From: Aquila chrysaetos chrysaetos
Lineage: Eukaryota > Chordata > Aves > Accipitriformes > Accipitridae
Direction: 5' to 3'
Assembly: GCF_900496995.4 (NCBI RefSeq)
Contig: NC_044012.1
Location: 24,528,759 to 24,592,758 of the forward strand
Length of the DNA stretch: 64,000 nucleotides
The first letter of the stretch is position 1; each line of letters begins with the position of its first letter. Below, piece by piece: positions 36,604 through 49,103 of the stretch. The notes beneath the pieces were generated by a model. The model had not been told where the DNA came from, did not search any database, and saw only the letters and a program-made list of their open reading frames with translations. Made by a program: the position numbers and the translations under genes.

Positions 36604-37331
36604 CCGCCCGCAGGTGGGTGCGGGTCGGGGCGCTTCGGGCCCGCCGGGCTGCGGGGCCGGGGGCAGGAGCGGGGGGGGGGGGGTTGTCGGTCCGGCCCGA
36701 TGCGACCCCAGCCCCGCCGGGCCTGCCCCGGTGCTCCCCGGCCCGGGACGCGGCTGTCCCTGTCCCCCGTCCCCTCTCCGGCAGCTGGCACTGGCGGGGA
36801 TGCGCTTGTCACGGAGCCCCTGGCACCCCCGTCCCCCGGGGACCTGCCCCGATGGTGGCCCTGGCCCTGGGGACCTCTGCCCTCCTGCTGCCCCACGTCG
36901 CCATTTCACGAGGACCTCCGTCTTCCTGCTGTCCCATGTCCCCATCTCCCTGGGGACCTGCCCTGATGGTGACCTGCCAGGAGCAGGGTACCCAGAGCCG
37001 GCTGCAGTCTGTGCTGCTGGAGACATCCCTCCTAGGACCACTGGGGCCGTTTCCGTGTCCATTGGTGCCTCGTGTCCAGCTGATGGAGCTCAGCCTGCAG
37101 AGCTGGGGCACGTCTTCTGACCAGGATGGACAGGGGCTGAGGACGGGCAAGTTTTTGGCTGCGCCAAGCCCCACAGCCGCCCTGCCTTCCTCCCCGAGCC
37201 CAGCCCAGGGGCAGGTGGCTGGAGGTCAGCCCTGTGGGTGTCCACTCAGGGCTTAACAACTCTGAAGGGTTTCTCTTCTCTTTTTTGTAGTTGAATTTTT
37301 GGTTTTCACCTCCCAACAGGAACCAAATGTC

Positions 37332-40300
37332 ATGGCTGACGAAGAGCTGAGCACCCGAGCCAGCAAAAAGGGAAGTTTGTCACCCAGCAGCTCCCGGGGC
37401 AGCACGACGGAGTCGAGCACACTGCTGCAGGAGCTGAAGAGCACCATCTCGTAAGGGCAGCACTCGCTTTTCCTTGGGCAGCTCTTGAAGTTAATCTGAG
37501 CATTACCAAATGTGTCTTAATTTAACAAGGTTGATTAATTTGCAGCCCCATGACTGAAGGGATAAGTGTTGCGGTGCTTGCAGCGTTGGCGCTGCAGAGT
37601 GGCATGCCCTCAGGCGTGCCCTGCTCGGTCCCGCTGCGCTGCCAGCAGCTTGCTGCCTGTTTTGGGTGCAAAATCAATTCAGGGCTTCACAGTAGCGCAG
37701 ACTGGTCTGCTATGACCTCATGGGATGTGGTTTTACGCCTGCTCTGCTCTCCCTAGGATTAGGGTAGAGCATGCAGCTCTAGAGCTGGGTTGTGGGTGCA
37801 CAGGGAAACTCGGAGCATGGGAAGAAAGGGCTGTGTTGACCCATGGGTGCAGGCAGCCTTCGGCTCTTGGTGCTCCAGTGTCCCCGTCTGGCATTGTCGC
37901 TCACGCCGGGGCGCACATGTGGGGTCTGGAAGGGCCCGGGGACAGCGCTGTCCTCGGGAGCCCTGGGCAGCAGCTGTGGCAGAGAGCTGGGCGGGTTGAG
38001 GAATGCCCCGGCTGCTGTGGTGTTGTCCTGCTCTGCACTAACACCTTTTGTCTCTGTCCCACGCAGCAAATCCGTGCAGAACAAAGTTGACGCCATCCTG
38101 GTGAGTGCCTCTGCGGCACATTGGGCTGAGGGTGAGGGAATGACGTGTCTCCGCCTCTCTCCTATCCTAGCTAAACTGAACCGTGGGCCCCATTTCCCAT
38201 CGGGTCAGGATCTGGCTGCGGGGATTAGCCCTGAGAAACCTGTGAGCACCCTGCCTAGTGGGTGGCACGCAATCCCCCAGCCCTGTGTGGGACAATCCTT
38301 TCCAGTCCCCTCGAGGGGCAGTTCCCGTTACTTCATTTACCTGGTTCCTTTGCGCGCAGGCAGTGTTCATGCTGACAAAGCTGCTCTGGTTTCAGTGCCC
38401 CATCATATTCTGCCGTTCAGAGGGTAACGAGAGCGCCGCCTGCATCAGCTCGTCCTTATTTTGGATCCTTAACCTTTCTTTGTCTCTGGTCCGTTCTCCC
38501 CCTCCCTGTGGACCCTTTGACCGTAGCAAGATGTCCAGAAGTTTTCAGATAGCGACAAGCTCTACCTCTACCTCCAGCTGCCTTCAGGACCAAGCCTGGG
38601 GGAGAAGAGGTGGGTGCTGGAGCGAGCCGGGGCTGTGTCTATGAGAGCAGGGGCTGTCAGGATGATGGTGGGGGATACAGATCGCAAGAGGCCAGGGGGA
38701 GATTGCCACAGCTCCACCTTCTCCTGTCCTGCTTGTGCTGCCTCCCCGCTAATTAAATGTTTGTCTTGGGCTCCCACGGGAGCAGCAGTAGCCTGGACTT
38801 GAGCTCGCTGAGCACAGCCGAGTACATGCATGCGTGCAACTGGATCCGGAACCACCTGGAGGAGCACACGGATACCTGCCTGCCCAAGCAGGACGTCTAC
38901 GACGCCTACAAGTGAGCGCAGGGGCCAGCCTGGCACGAGGAGCGTCTCTCCCCGGGGCCGGGCTTGTCCAGCAAAGCCCGGTGGAGAGGTCGGTTTGGAG
39001 GGCAGCGAGTGCCTGGGATTGTTTGGGAATGGCCCAGCCCAACCTTGGGTTCCTGAAAGGAGCCACATCAGCGGGGAGACACTGGTGCGTCCGGAGGGCA
39101 GCGAGAAGGGCTTGATGGCTTTAACCCGCAGCTCTCCCCGGCAGGCGATACTGCGATAACCTCTGCTGTCGCCCTCTGAGCACCGCCAATTTCGGCAAGA
39201 TCATCCGGGAGATATTCCCAAACATCAAAGCCCGACGGTTGGGAGGCCGAGGACAGTCGAAATATCCTTCCACATGCCCAGCTGGCCAGGGAAGCCCAGG
39301 GAGCTGCTCAAACTGGTGGCAACTGCTGCTGCTTCTCCAGCTTCTCCCATTTATAAGTCTGCATACGAGGTGGTATTTTGTAGCTTCTGAGAGCTTCTGA
39401 GAGGGTCCAGTTCCTGGTTTTTTGGCTCCTGAAGGCTCAGCTCAGTTGTCTGAGAGGGGCTTGGAGTTGCCCCGGCTTTGCCATACACTCGGGGCAGCCT
39501 GGGGGTAGCTCATGGCAGGCAGGGAGCACACTGAGAAGGGAGCAGTTCAGCTTGGCACGGGGCTGGCTGCTGTCACGCCTCCAGGACAAGCCCACCCTGA
39601 GCCCCGTACCCCTTCGAGCTGTGATCCGTTGCCTGTTGCGGCCGTGTTTGTGTGACAGCAAAAGACCTTAACCCTGCCAAACATACTGCTACAGCGGGAT
39701 CCGGAGGAAGACGGTGGTCAGCCTGCCGCCCCTGCCTAGCCTAGACCTCAAAGTGACCGAGACCGTAAGTCCTCTGCTGCCTCCATGGCTTGGGTTTTGC
39801 CCACCTTCTTTTGGCAGGGTAACAAGCCTCCTCGCTCGTTAGATCTAACGAAGGCAGGGGTGGAGGGACACCTTCTCTGGGAGCAGGTTCTGCTCTGTCC
39901 CAGGAACCTCCCCAAGGGTGGACAAGGACCTGCCTGCCTGTGCAGGCTTGTGAGCTGCCGGGGTGTCAGGATCAGGCCCTATTGGCATCCGGGGGCATCC
40001 TGTCCCATGCCGCGAGGTCTCACGGCTCATTCCACCGGCAGCAGTCAGAGCTGACGGACCTGGTGCAGTCCTACAACAGCGAGGTGATGGAGGCGGCCTG
40101 CGCCCTGACCTGCGACTGGGCCGAGAAGATCCTCAAGCGCTCCTTCAACAACATCGTGGAGGTGGCCCAGTTCCTCATCCAGCAGCACATCATCAGCTCC
40201 CGCTCACCTCGCGCCGACCTGGTCATGGCCATGGTGGTCTCAGGTGGGTGGGATGGAGCCCCAGCCCTGCTCAGCCCCCTGTCGGGCTCACTCGGACCCC

Positions 40301-41648
40301 CAAGGGGCACAGAGGGTTTGGAAGACGGGTTCCCCTGGGACACAGTGTCCCCTTCCAGCTGCCCATGGTGCAGCTGAGCTGCTGCCAGCCCTCACCCGTG
40401 GCTGAGCTGCCAAGGGGCCCAGGGGGACGTCCCGCCTTTGTCACCTTCTGTGCACTCGCAGAGAGCACGGAGAAGGTCCACCGCGAGAGTTGGACCCCAT
40501 CGACAGTGAAGAAGAATGGCCTGGACACCTCCGAGAGTGGTGACAGGAGCCAGGGGCAGGTGAGACCCCCACTGGAGCCGCGTGGGGAGCCAGGACCCCC
40601 GGGTCTCCCGTTCAGCCTGGAGGGGGGCACACCTGCGGAAGCAGCCCTACTCCACCACGACATCCCCCCTGCCAGCACCTCTCTCTGTCCGCAGATCAAG
40701 AAGGAGAGCAGCCCCAAGACCCCCGGCCCGCCCCGGCCTGAGAAGAAGAAGCCCCTGGAACCCCCCAAGGCGGCCAGCAGCCCCCAGGTGAACGCCTTGG
40801 TCGCCCGCCTGCCCCTGCTCCTGCCCCGCATCCCGTCGGGGGAGTGCCTGACGGCACCTGGCGCCACAGCCGTCCGCTCCTCCCCTCCCGTCCTGGCCCC
40901 CAAAATCACGGCCGCCCCCCTGGGGGGCACGGTCAAGGTGGCCCTGCCGCTGCCGGTGGGCACAGCCTCCCCCTCCCTACCCCTGGGGCTGGCCCCGGGG
41001 GCCAATGGGCCAGCCGGGCTCCTGAGCCAGCAAGCCGCCGTCCCGGTCCTCAACGTGCTGCTGCCTGGCGTGGGCGTCCCCGCGGCCGAGACCCCCGCCA
41101 ACCCCCGGAGCGCGGGGGGCAGCGAGGGTCCCGGCCCCCAGGACTCGCAGCGCCCCAAGGCCACCAAGCGTCCCCTGGAGCCGGCCAGCGATGCTACGCC
41201 CCAGAAACGGAGACGTGGGCGGCCACGGAAGAGGCCGGAGGAAGGGGCCGTGGGGTCCCCCGGGGAGACGGCAGAGCTTGGCAGCGGGGCGGCTGTGGGT
41301 ACCGATGGCGGCGGCTCTCCCAGAGGTGGCAGTGCCACCGGACCCCTCGGGGACGGCTCGGCCGGGGGGTCCCTGCCCACCCAGGTCAGCGTCATCCAGG
41401 ACGGCAGGACCAGTGCCAAGGTTGTCGACGGCCACGAGCTGGCACCGGAGGAGGAGGAGGCACAGCGGAGCCTGGACGAGGCCGGGTCCCCACTGGGTGA
41501 CACCGGGACTGCCTGGGACCCCCCTGCCGGGGACCCCCCTGCCTCACACCACGACGGACGGACACAGGCAGGCGCCGGTTCCGCTGCTGACACGTCCCAG
41601 GGCGGCTCACCGGGGCGGGCAGGGCTCTGTGCCCACCCTGGCACTTAG
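37332..41648 (+). CDS. RFX5: RFX5, DNA-binding subunit of the RFX complex
   Basis: Coding exons 37332-37450, 38067-38100, 38527-38609, 38786-38911, 39145-39261, 39683-39764, 40042-40243, 40462-40559 and 40695-41648 give 604 residues, against 616 in human. RFX5 with RFXAP and RFXANK binds the X box of MHC class II promoters in the nucleus and recruits CIITA. Visible features are the N-terminal oligomerisation region ([10 protein letters not shown], then [10 protein letters not shown]), the winged-helix DNA-binding domain at about 88-170 ([17 protein letters not shown] to YSGIRRKT), a region [19 protein letters not shown], the conserved [15 protein letters not shown] (318-332), a proline-rich tail and an AT-hook-like [10 protein letters not shown] (458-467). 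The ATG lies in exon 2; exon 1 is non-coding. Acceptors of the exons at 38,786 and 40,042 are NAGNAG, so one residue may vary. Confidence 0.95.
39262..39682 (+). other. RFX5: U12-type AT-AC intron of RFX5
   Basis: The intron begins ATATCCTT, which is the full U12 5' splice consensus, and ends CCAAAC. A branch-site match CCTTAAC lies about 10 bases upstream of the AC. Any GT-AG reading of this boundary would break the conserved [14 protein letters not shown] sequence, while the AT-AC reading keeps it exactly. The intron would be removed by the minor spliceosome. Confidence 0.88.
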
Positions 41649-41702
41649 GGGCTGCTCCCCGGGTGGCCCCCCCCCGCCCCGTGCCTTGCCGTGCATCCTG
41701 CC

Positions 41703-41708
41703 ATTAAA
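41703..41708 (+). terminator. RFX5: Poly(A) signal of RFX5
   Basis: ATTAAA, the common variant signal, lies 54 bases after the stop and is followed by a 'ctgtctgtctgtcctgtctg' stretch that can serve as the GT-rich downstream element. Confidence 0.7.
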
Positions 41709-41739
41709 AACCAAGCGCTCTGTCTGTCTGTCCTGTCTG

Positions 41740-42660
41740 TGACCCGTGGCGGGGGTGGCAGCGCCGGGGCTCCCCCACCCCGCGGGGGGGGTGTGGGGTG
41801 TGTGGGACCCCCCCTCACCAGGGGGTCGGCCCAGCCGCGGCGGGGGGGGTCAAATGGCCGGCGTGGGAGTTGTGCCCCCTCGGCCGGGGGGGGGGCGAGG
41901 CCGGATGCGCGTGGAGCCGTGCCTCAGTTTCCTCTGCGTGGGGCGGGCGCCGGGCTCGGTGCGGGGACCTGCGCTCCCGTTCTGCGCCTCCCGCGGGGGC
42001 GACGATGACGGCGGAGGCGATTTTCAACGGGAAAAAGAGCCAGTTTTCGTCAACCTCCCCTCCGGCGGCACGCCCCGCCCCTCCGCTCGGGCCACGGCCC
42101 TCGGCCACGCCCCCTCCGCCGCGCGGGTGCCGCCGGGCCGGAAGGGGGCGCTCGCGGGCGGCCCGCCCCCTCAGCCCCATCAGGCGGCGCCGCGGGCAGC
42201 CCGGGCCGCCGGGGCCTGCGTGTGCCCGTGCCGCTCCGCCGGCCCGGCCCGGCCCGCTCCGCTCCGCTGCTCCGCCTCCGGCCCCGGCCCCGGCCCCGGC
42301 CCCGCGCAGGTGAGCGCCGCCCCGGTACCGGGAGATCCCGCGCCGGGAGGCACTGGGCTCCCCCCGCGGCCTTCCGCGGCCTCCTGCGGTCCCCCGGCCA
42401 CGGGCCGCGGCGGAACCGTCACCCCGGCGAGGCAGGGAGGGATGGCGGCCGCTCGGGGAGGTCAGTCGGCGGGCCCGGCCTTCGCCCGTCACCGGGGAGC
42501 CGCCCCCTGCTCCTCGGCCGGGCCGCGGGGGTAGACCGGGGCTGGCCGGGGCTCCGCCGCCCCCCCCGGGCCGGGGCTTTGCGGGCCCGGAGGGCAGCGC
42601 CTCGTCGAACAGGAAAATCATCTTTTCTTCTTTTTTTTCTTCCTTTACTCCCTCCCTCAG
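41740..42660 (+). promoter_or_regulatory. PI4KB: CpG-island promoter and first exon of PI4KB
   Basis: This region is extremely GC- and CpG-rich, has no TATA box and lies less than 100 bases after the RFX5 poly(A) signal. A strong splice donor 'gcgcag|gtgagc' after 42,309 marks the end of a probable non-coding first exon. Long open frames on both strands are a by-product of GC content. Assignment to PI4KB rests on gene order and strand. Confidence 0.65.
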
Positions 42661-42780
42661 CAGCAGCCGATTGTCCCCGGAGCCCCACAGAGCCTCTGCC
42701 CAGGATGAGCCGCCCGCGCTGCCCCGTCTGTTGGCATCCCAGACCGGAGACACGGCCGTGCGGGATGGGATTGTACCAGG
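42661..42780 (+). other. Possible alternative 5' exon of PI4KB
   Basis: The segment lies between 'ctccctcag' and a donor-like 'accag|gtacc'. It holds several ATGs, one of which is followed by 20 open codons up to the donor. It could be a second untranslated exon or chance splice-like signals. The leucine run that follows the donor comes from a 'cttctc' simple repeat. Confidence 0.3.
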
Positions 42781-45700
42781 TACCGCTGCTTCTCCTTCTC
42801 CTTCTCCTTCCAGGGGATGCAGGCAATAATCTCTGCCAACCATCTTCCCTAAATCCCGCTGTGCCGGTGGGAACGACACCAACCTCTCTGGCTTCGGTGC
42901 TGGCCCGAAATCACAGCCCCCCTCAGGGATGCAGCCAGGCTTGTGGCCCAGGCTAGCCGGCTGGAGAAGTGTTGCAAGAACCCATTCAGAGACTTTTTCA
43001 GCTGATTTTCTCCATGCTGTTACTGTCATTTCTGACTAGGCTTTGCCACCCCCCCCCTCCCCCAAGCCATCTGGTGCCCCTCGCGCTTTGTAATTGCCTA
43101 AAATATCTACTTAAAGACCGGAGAGGTTATGTAACGTGCTCAGTTGGTGGGCTGCTGAGCAGCGGTTTGTCAAGATACGTGTGTTTGCCGTGGGTTAGTA
43201 ATCCCTCGATGCTTTTTTCCCCCCTGAAACTTCTGCTTCAAGTTGACAGTATCTTTAGGTATGATTAATAATAATATTTAATCACTTTGCTATCCCCTAC
43301 TTCTCTTTAACCCAGGGTGAAACTTTGAGAAGCGTTGTGGGGAAGTAACTGGGTGCAGATTTGGGTGGAAACGCTGGTTTCCAGCTCTTTCACCCAGCAC
43401 TGCTGCCGTCCTGCTCTCAGTGCTGGCTGGAATAGCAGAGGCTTTTCAGCGCCTCTGAGGTTTTTTAACTCCCCTTCGGGACTTCATCACACTCTGTGTG
43501 AACCGCCGTGTCAGAGGCAGCCCTCAACTTGTGTGAATGCCGAGGGATCTGCTCCTGCAGTCAGCCCCAGGACTGGGGCTCAGCCTGCAGTCTCTGCTTG
43601 ACGGCGATAATAGTCTCTGACTTCTTGCTTGCAAATCTGAATGGGATTTCAGTCTGTGCCGCAGCCTTGTGCTCCTTAAATCACAGGCAATTTGTCATCA
43701 CGCAGTTCAGGGTCCGTGCTTGGATCGGCAGCAGAAGAGTTGCTCTTGGAGTCCGAGCCGGGGATGTGGGCTCCTGCTTTTCTCTTCTGTTTTCTGTCGC
43801 ATCTAGACAGCTTATTTCAAGTCACGCTTTAGAGGAAGACTCAGACATGACTGTGGGTAACAACAGCAGCTTGAAATAGTGAATTTACATATCTAAACGA
43901 GTGTGGGAACATTCAGGCACAAAGTACCTTGTGATCACTGGGAGGAAGAAACTTCCCATGGTGGCTGTGCCAGCATGGCTTGCTTAAGGGTTTGGTGTGC
44001 TCAGAAACAGGTTGCTGGGATGGAAGGGTTTGTCGTCCCTTGCTCAGGGATCATAATTAACACTCGTCAGGGGCAGAGAGGTGTGAAGGAAGAGGACAAA
44101 AGGTTGGATGTGTTTGTGTGAGTGACATGTTGGATGAGCCACCACTGTGGTATGCACGGAGTGGGTTTGCGAAGGGCTTCCTTGCTGAATCGATGCCTGT
44201 TGCAGCAGAAGAAACCTTTTCCAAAGGGTTGGGCCACTTCTCAGCACCTCTCAGAGGTGAGAGAGATTTTAGTGCTCCCACAATTTTATTTTTTTTTAAA
44301 TGGGGAAGTTAAATCCAGTGATTTGCTCATAAATTAACTCCTTCCCATGGGGCTGTATCATTTGTGGAGGAGGAAGGAATGAAGGAAGTGCTGGTGGTGC
44401 GGTTCTGGGGCTGGCAGGCTGCGGCTTTCCCTCTTCCCTGTGCCTCTGTCCCCTCTGCAGTGCCGGGACCATTGCTCTACAGTGGGGGAGGAAGGATGCC
44501 ACAGAGACAAATTATGGTTTGATGTGGATGGACATTCGGAGTAGGGAGTTAGTGGCGTCTCCCTTAAGGAGCCAAGAGGCCGAGGAGCGTTGAGAGCCAT
44601 TCTTTAATGTGTTGTGTAGTTTGTCATTCTCCTGCTGCGTTTCTTGCAGCGTGGCTTTTATTTTATTCCAAATTTAGGGGCAAGTCATTGTTTGGCCTGT
44701 GCGAGCCCCAGGGTTATTGCTGTTTCGGGGACACAGGCTTGGCCAAATACAGCTCGGCACCGGGATGCAGAGTCCTTCCAGCAAAAACATCTTGGTGAGG
44801 CTGAACAGGAGCAGAGCGCTCCTGCATCCCATCCTACTGGAGGAGCCAAGCTGTGCCATGCTGTCACCAAGCCGGTGAGCGCCGCTGCTGGGCTGGGGAC
44901 CACGATGGGTTTTAGGAGCTGTGCGTCACGTAGCTAAGGTGTGAGTGAGCTCAGGCCACCCACAGCGGCTGCTTTAGCTGATGCTGTTTCTTCCAGCAGA
45001 GCGTTGCTCGTAACTGCTGTTTTGTTAAGAAAACTGCTGGTCCGGTGTGTCGGGGCTTTGACATACTGGTTTGAGGCACCAATTCAGCTGAGAGGAGCTG
45101 CGCTTGTCCTGCGCTTGTTCTGTTTCCCAAGTAAAGGCTCTCAAAGGCTGCTCCATCCCGAGGCCTGATGTGGGGTGGTTGCATTGGATGGAGGAGCCCA
45201 TGCTGTCTGTCTGTGGTGGCAGCAATTACTCAGTCTCTGGCTCAGGGCCTCCCATTGCCCATTTCCTTGAAAATTCACCTTTTTTGCTTTCCCTCTGCTA
45301 TGCGCTCCATGGTGTGCATCCTTCAAGATGGAAGCGGTGCTGTTCCATGGGAGGAAAGTCCCCAAGCAGTGCCCATGTGCAGCAGGGGAAGTTTACAAGC
45401 AGAGTTTGTCCTCAGGCGATGTCTGGAATGTGGCTTTTTTTTTTTTTTTTGAAGCGGAGTGAGACCTGTATGCTCTGCAGAGGTTGAATCTGCTTCAGCC
45501 AAGTGTGAAAAACAGGTGGGAGCCCATCTGTGTTGGTGCCGAGTCTCTCCTGAAAGGCCTTTTGGACTTGAAAGAGGGTGAAGCGTCCCCCAGGAAGAAT
45601 TATTTGTCCTCTCTTCAGTGGTGTTCACAGCATGCTGCCCATCTCCCCCACGTGAGCAGAGTCATTCACAGTCCCTTTGTGCCTCAGTTTCCCCAGCCTC

Positions 45701-47107
45701 TAAGCTATCACCTAATAAGGGCATTGAGTTGTTCTGCTTGCAGTGGGTCCAGAGGGGCACTCCGAGGAGCAGGGGCTCTCCCCTTAGCGTGGTGAGGGAC
45801 ACTGACAGTGCATCCTTCTCCAGCCTCCAGCGCTGCTGTGATGTTTTCTGCGCCCATCCCAACTCCTGTGGCCTTCCCGAAGGCACAGCAAGATGTCGAA
45901 GGCCCTCAGTGCTGAGCAAAACAAAAAGTAATGCAGCGTAATAGAGACCAGATGTCTTGGTGAGGCTTCATCCTGTCCTCCTGGGTTTTTGCCAGGGCTA
46001 ATATTTCTTATTCAAGTCAGGCAGGAGCGAGACTTTTCTTTTTTTTTTTTCCTGTAAAGCCACAGCTCTGTTCCTGTAGATCTCCCTTTGCTTTTGTCCC
46101 TTCCTGAAGGAACCATGCTCTTGAATTGCTGCACTGACATGCCGCTGCTTCAGCGGTAGTTTCTGTGCTAGTAGGGGCTTCCCTTTATTTTGTATTTAAT
46201 CACTGACTTCAGGGCCATTCCACCAGAGAGAAACTTGGCCCGTTACGGCTGTGGGTGGAGGATGAACCACATGAATTCAGCTCAGCCTGTTTTCCAGACT
46301 GGATTGCTTCATTGTGTGCAGCTGATGGGATTTTTATCCCTGTTGAGACCAGCGATTTGGAATAGGGGAGTTATGCTGAGCCTCGAGAGGTAAATAGTAT
46401 GTTGTGGTATGTTTAACAAATGGTGATGTGAATCACGGAAAAATGCAGAAAGGTACAGGAGGCAGGGAGTGAATTCCCTCACTGGGATTTTAGGGAGCGC
46501 TAGGAGTGGAGACGTGTCCTTGGCGGGCTCCAAACAGCCCGATTGCTGGGATGTCACCGAAGAAGGCAGCTGTGTAAGTGTCGGGGGGGGGGGGAGCTGA
46601 AGAGCAAAATAATAATAATAAAAACAAAAAAGAGCAATGCACTGATTTAAAAAAAAAAAAAAAAAAAGCAATGCACGGATTTCAAAGCCATGCCTGCGGT
46701 GCAGAGGTAACCCTGCAGGCCCGTGGGTGGATTTATCTTGCGCAGTTCCTTAATCCAAGTTTAACCCACTCAGCAGTTGCGAGCTCTGGCCGGATGTCTC
46801 CTCTCCGGTGCTCAGGGCCCCTCCAGGCCTGGCTGGCCACATGAAGGTGGCAAAAGGATCGTGGAGTTTGGGCTGGCAGTGGGAGCGACTCTGCTCGCGG
46901 TGACTGTGACACGGGTGCCTCGGAGTCATCGGGATACCTTGCGTGAGTAGGTCAGGTCGGATCTAGCCTCTCCCGTGGACACGGAGGAGGTTTAACGTCC
47001 AGAATTGTAGCATGTGCCGTCACGCTGCACCAGGCTTCACCTGCATGACCTGTGTTTATGGGGAGGGAGGTTTAACGGGATCCTACGCACTTTTTCTCCC
47101 TCTACAG
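42781..47107. other. PI4KB 5' intron
   Basis: No gene was recognised. Simple sequence includes 16 T at 45,435-45,450, 12 G at 46,583-46,594, short AAT repeats near 46,610, and an A run flanked by direct repeats (46,634-46,682). Confidence 0.55.
46634..46682 (+). repeat. A-run flanked by 15-bp direct repeats
   Basis: 'gcaatgcac[t/g]gattt' occurs at 46,634-46,648 and again at 46,668-46,682, separated by 19 A. The layout resembles target-site duplication around a poly(A) tail with almost no insert, or a slippage duplication. Confidence 0.6.
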
Positions 47108-47204
47108 CCCAGCAAGGAGGATGTCAAAAGCATTTCCCTGCATCGGATAAACAGTCGGGGCTCGGAAGGCCCCCTGCGGGTGACTGAGCTGCCTGGGATC
47201 GCAG
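47108..47204 (+). other. PI4KB: Predicted 5' UTR exon of PI4KB
   Basis: A 97-base segment sits between a strong acceptor ('ctccctctacag') and donor ('gcag|gtactt'). Joined to the exon starting at 49,076, it puts a TGA (47,185-47,187) in frame with and 15 codons before the PI4KB ATG. That supports a non-coding role and the chosen start. In another frame it reads an unbroken peptide (PSKEDVKSISLHRINSRG), but that frame runs into a stop soon after the junction. Confidence 0.5.
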
Positions 47205-49075
47205 GTACTTCTGCACCTGGTGTGTGGCCACACAGCCATGTTTGGGACTCCAGCAGATGCCACCACTGAATTTTTTTATTTTTCATTAGTTTGTAATCCC
47301 AGTTGTCTTGATGCGAACGTTTGAAGGACCCCAGAAGTGCTGGCACAAGCGAAGCTCTGTGCGACTCTTCCTGGGACACAGCTCCACTCCATGCCTCTCC
47401 AAATCCCGCCTTGCCAAGTTACACCGAAGGATCTCGTTTTTGTTGGTGTGGTGTTAAGTTAAAAATTAGATCGTCTGGGCTTTTGTGGGGCAAGGCTGGG
47501 CTCACTAAGAAGGAAAAACAACTTCCTTCAGCTCCCAGGGTCTTTAGGATCTAATGACCACAAATATTTGAAGCTTGTGGGATTTGTACCGAAGGGAATG
47601 GCAAGCACAGAGGAAAACGTTGTGTGTCACTGCCATGCGGACGGGGTGAAAGATGCTATTCATATCAGTTCAGACTGCTGAACTTTGGTCAGCCTTTTTT
47701 CACCTCGTAGTTAGAGCTTAAGTGCTTTGAAAACAAGAGGAAGAAACCGGTCTCTGGGAAGTGGCGCTTGCATCTGGACACACCGACCTCATTTTTACTC
47801 GCTTGGAATATTTAGAAAGAAACGCTGTGGGTTTCCTTGCCCCTTTCTCCCACATCTGGAGCTGTAATGACTTGTAAAAATAAACAGATAAAACAAGGTC
47901 ATTAAATTAACGGGGAAATATCTCATTGCAAGAACCTGCCGGCGCAGCTTCTGCAGGCAAAACAGGGGCTGGGGGTCGTTGGGGGAACAGACAGGCAGAA
48001 AATGGTTCAGTGAACTTACTGTCCAAAGACAGTAATTTTTTCCACCGTGCTGGACGTGAAAGGCAGGAGGGAATTGGCAATCTGCTTGCAGTGCTTAACA
48101 TTTGTAAAAGGCATTGTGCCCTTCTGCTGATCACGAGCTGTCTTGTTGTAGCGTATGAGCAATAAAGGGAAGCAGTCAGAGCCGCAGTAATGATGTTAGA
48201 TTGAATAGAGTGCCTTATTTTATTTTTAGAGGACAATTTCACTTGGCACTGGCCTTCTTTATTCTTGCTGGTTATCCACAGAGATGCACCGCTGCTCTTT
48301 TTATCAAGATGGGAAACCAGGAAGTGTGTTCAATCCCTCATTTATCTTCTTTTTAAAATGTAATTAAGTGCTAATCATTGGTGAGGATACGTAATCTGGG
48401 CAGTGGCATCTGGACTTTGAAAACAGGGACCTTGTTGCAACAAACTTGGTTCTTGCTCCAGCTCTCTGCTCACCCATTGCCCGGCACCGGCGGGGGATTT
48501 CACCATCAAAGTGCTGTGTACCACCCTCACCCTCCGTCCCAAAAGGAGGTTAAAGGAGCAAAAGCTGAGCACGGGGGATAAACTTTATCTTCGCTAGCAA
48601 GAAGCAGAGCCACTGGGTCCACCCAGCCTGTGGCCCTCTAATCCCAAGCGTTGCAGAATGCCTTTGGGGTGGAGAGCATAAAGCAACCTGATACACACCC
48701 CCCCCCCGCCGCTTTCTCTTTTTGGCTTGCTCAATTTTTTTATCGTCATGGTAACAGGGAAATTTTGTGTAATGGCTGATAGATGCTTACAGCTCTCTTT
48801 CAAGTCTGAGTGAAAGGGGCACCGAGAAGACCTTTAAAACCCAACATGACTAGCTTGGCGTTGCGCTGGGCCGGCTTGTGTTGTGTGCGTTGGCTTGGGG
48901 TACCTTCCCTCTCTAGACAAAGGCTTTTTGAAAAGGTTTGCACCAAACCTCATCTCAGCTCTCGTTTCCCTTGAGGTGTATCCTGGCATGGATTCCTGTT
49001 TTCCCACCTTCAGGCTGGAAGCAGGTCTCCTCCACAGATTGTGTCCCTGACTCTTTTTGTCTTGTTTTCTTTCAG
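47205..49075. other. PI4KB intron before the first coding exon
   Basis: No exon, RNA gene or recognisable element was seen in this 1.9 kb stretch. Confidence 0.5.
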
Positions 49076-49103
49076 CTTTGAAGTGTGCAGACCTGCCACT
49101 GCT

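Noticed and set aside
40271-41644. Minus-strand open frame of more than 450 codons opposite RFX5 exon 10
   Set aside because: It is the antisense shadow of the GC-rich last exon of RFX5. The plus strand matches RFX5 and the minus strand matches nothing recognisable.
42768-42956. Signal-peptide-like leucine run (MGLYQVPLLLLLLLLPG)
   Set aside because: The leucines come from a 'cttctc' simple repeat, and a splice donor probably precedes them. No secreted protein frame follows.
41815-43029. Minus-strand open frame of about 400 codons over the PI4KB CpG island
   Set aside because: Stop codons are rare in this very GC-rich DNA; the peptide is low-complexity Gly/Arg/Pro with no domain and no splice logic.
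46583-46667. G-run, AAT repeat and A-run as a possible SINE tail
   Set aside because: No recognisable SINE or CR1 body precedes them. Simple sequence is enough to explain the pattern, apart from the flanking direct repeat reported separately.
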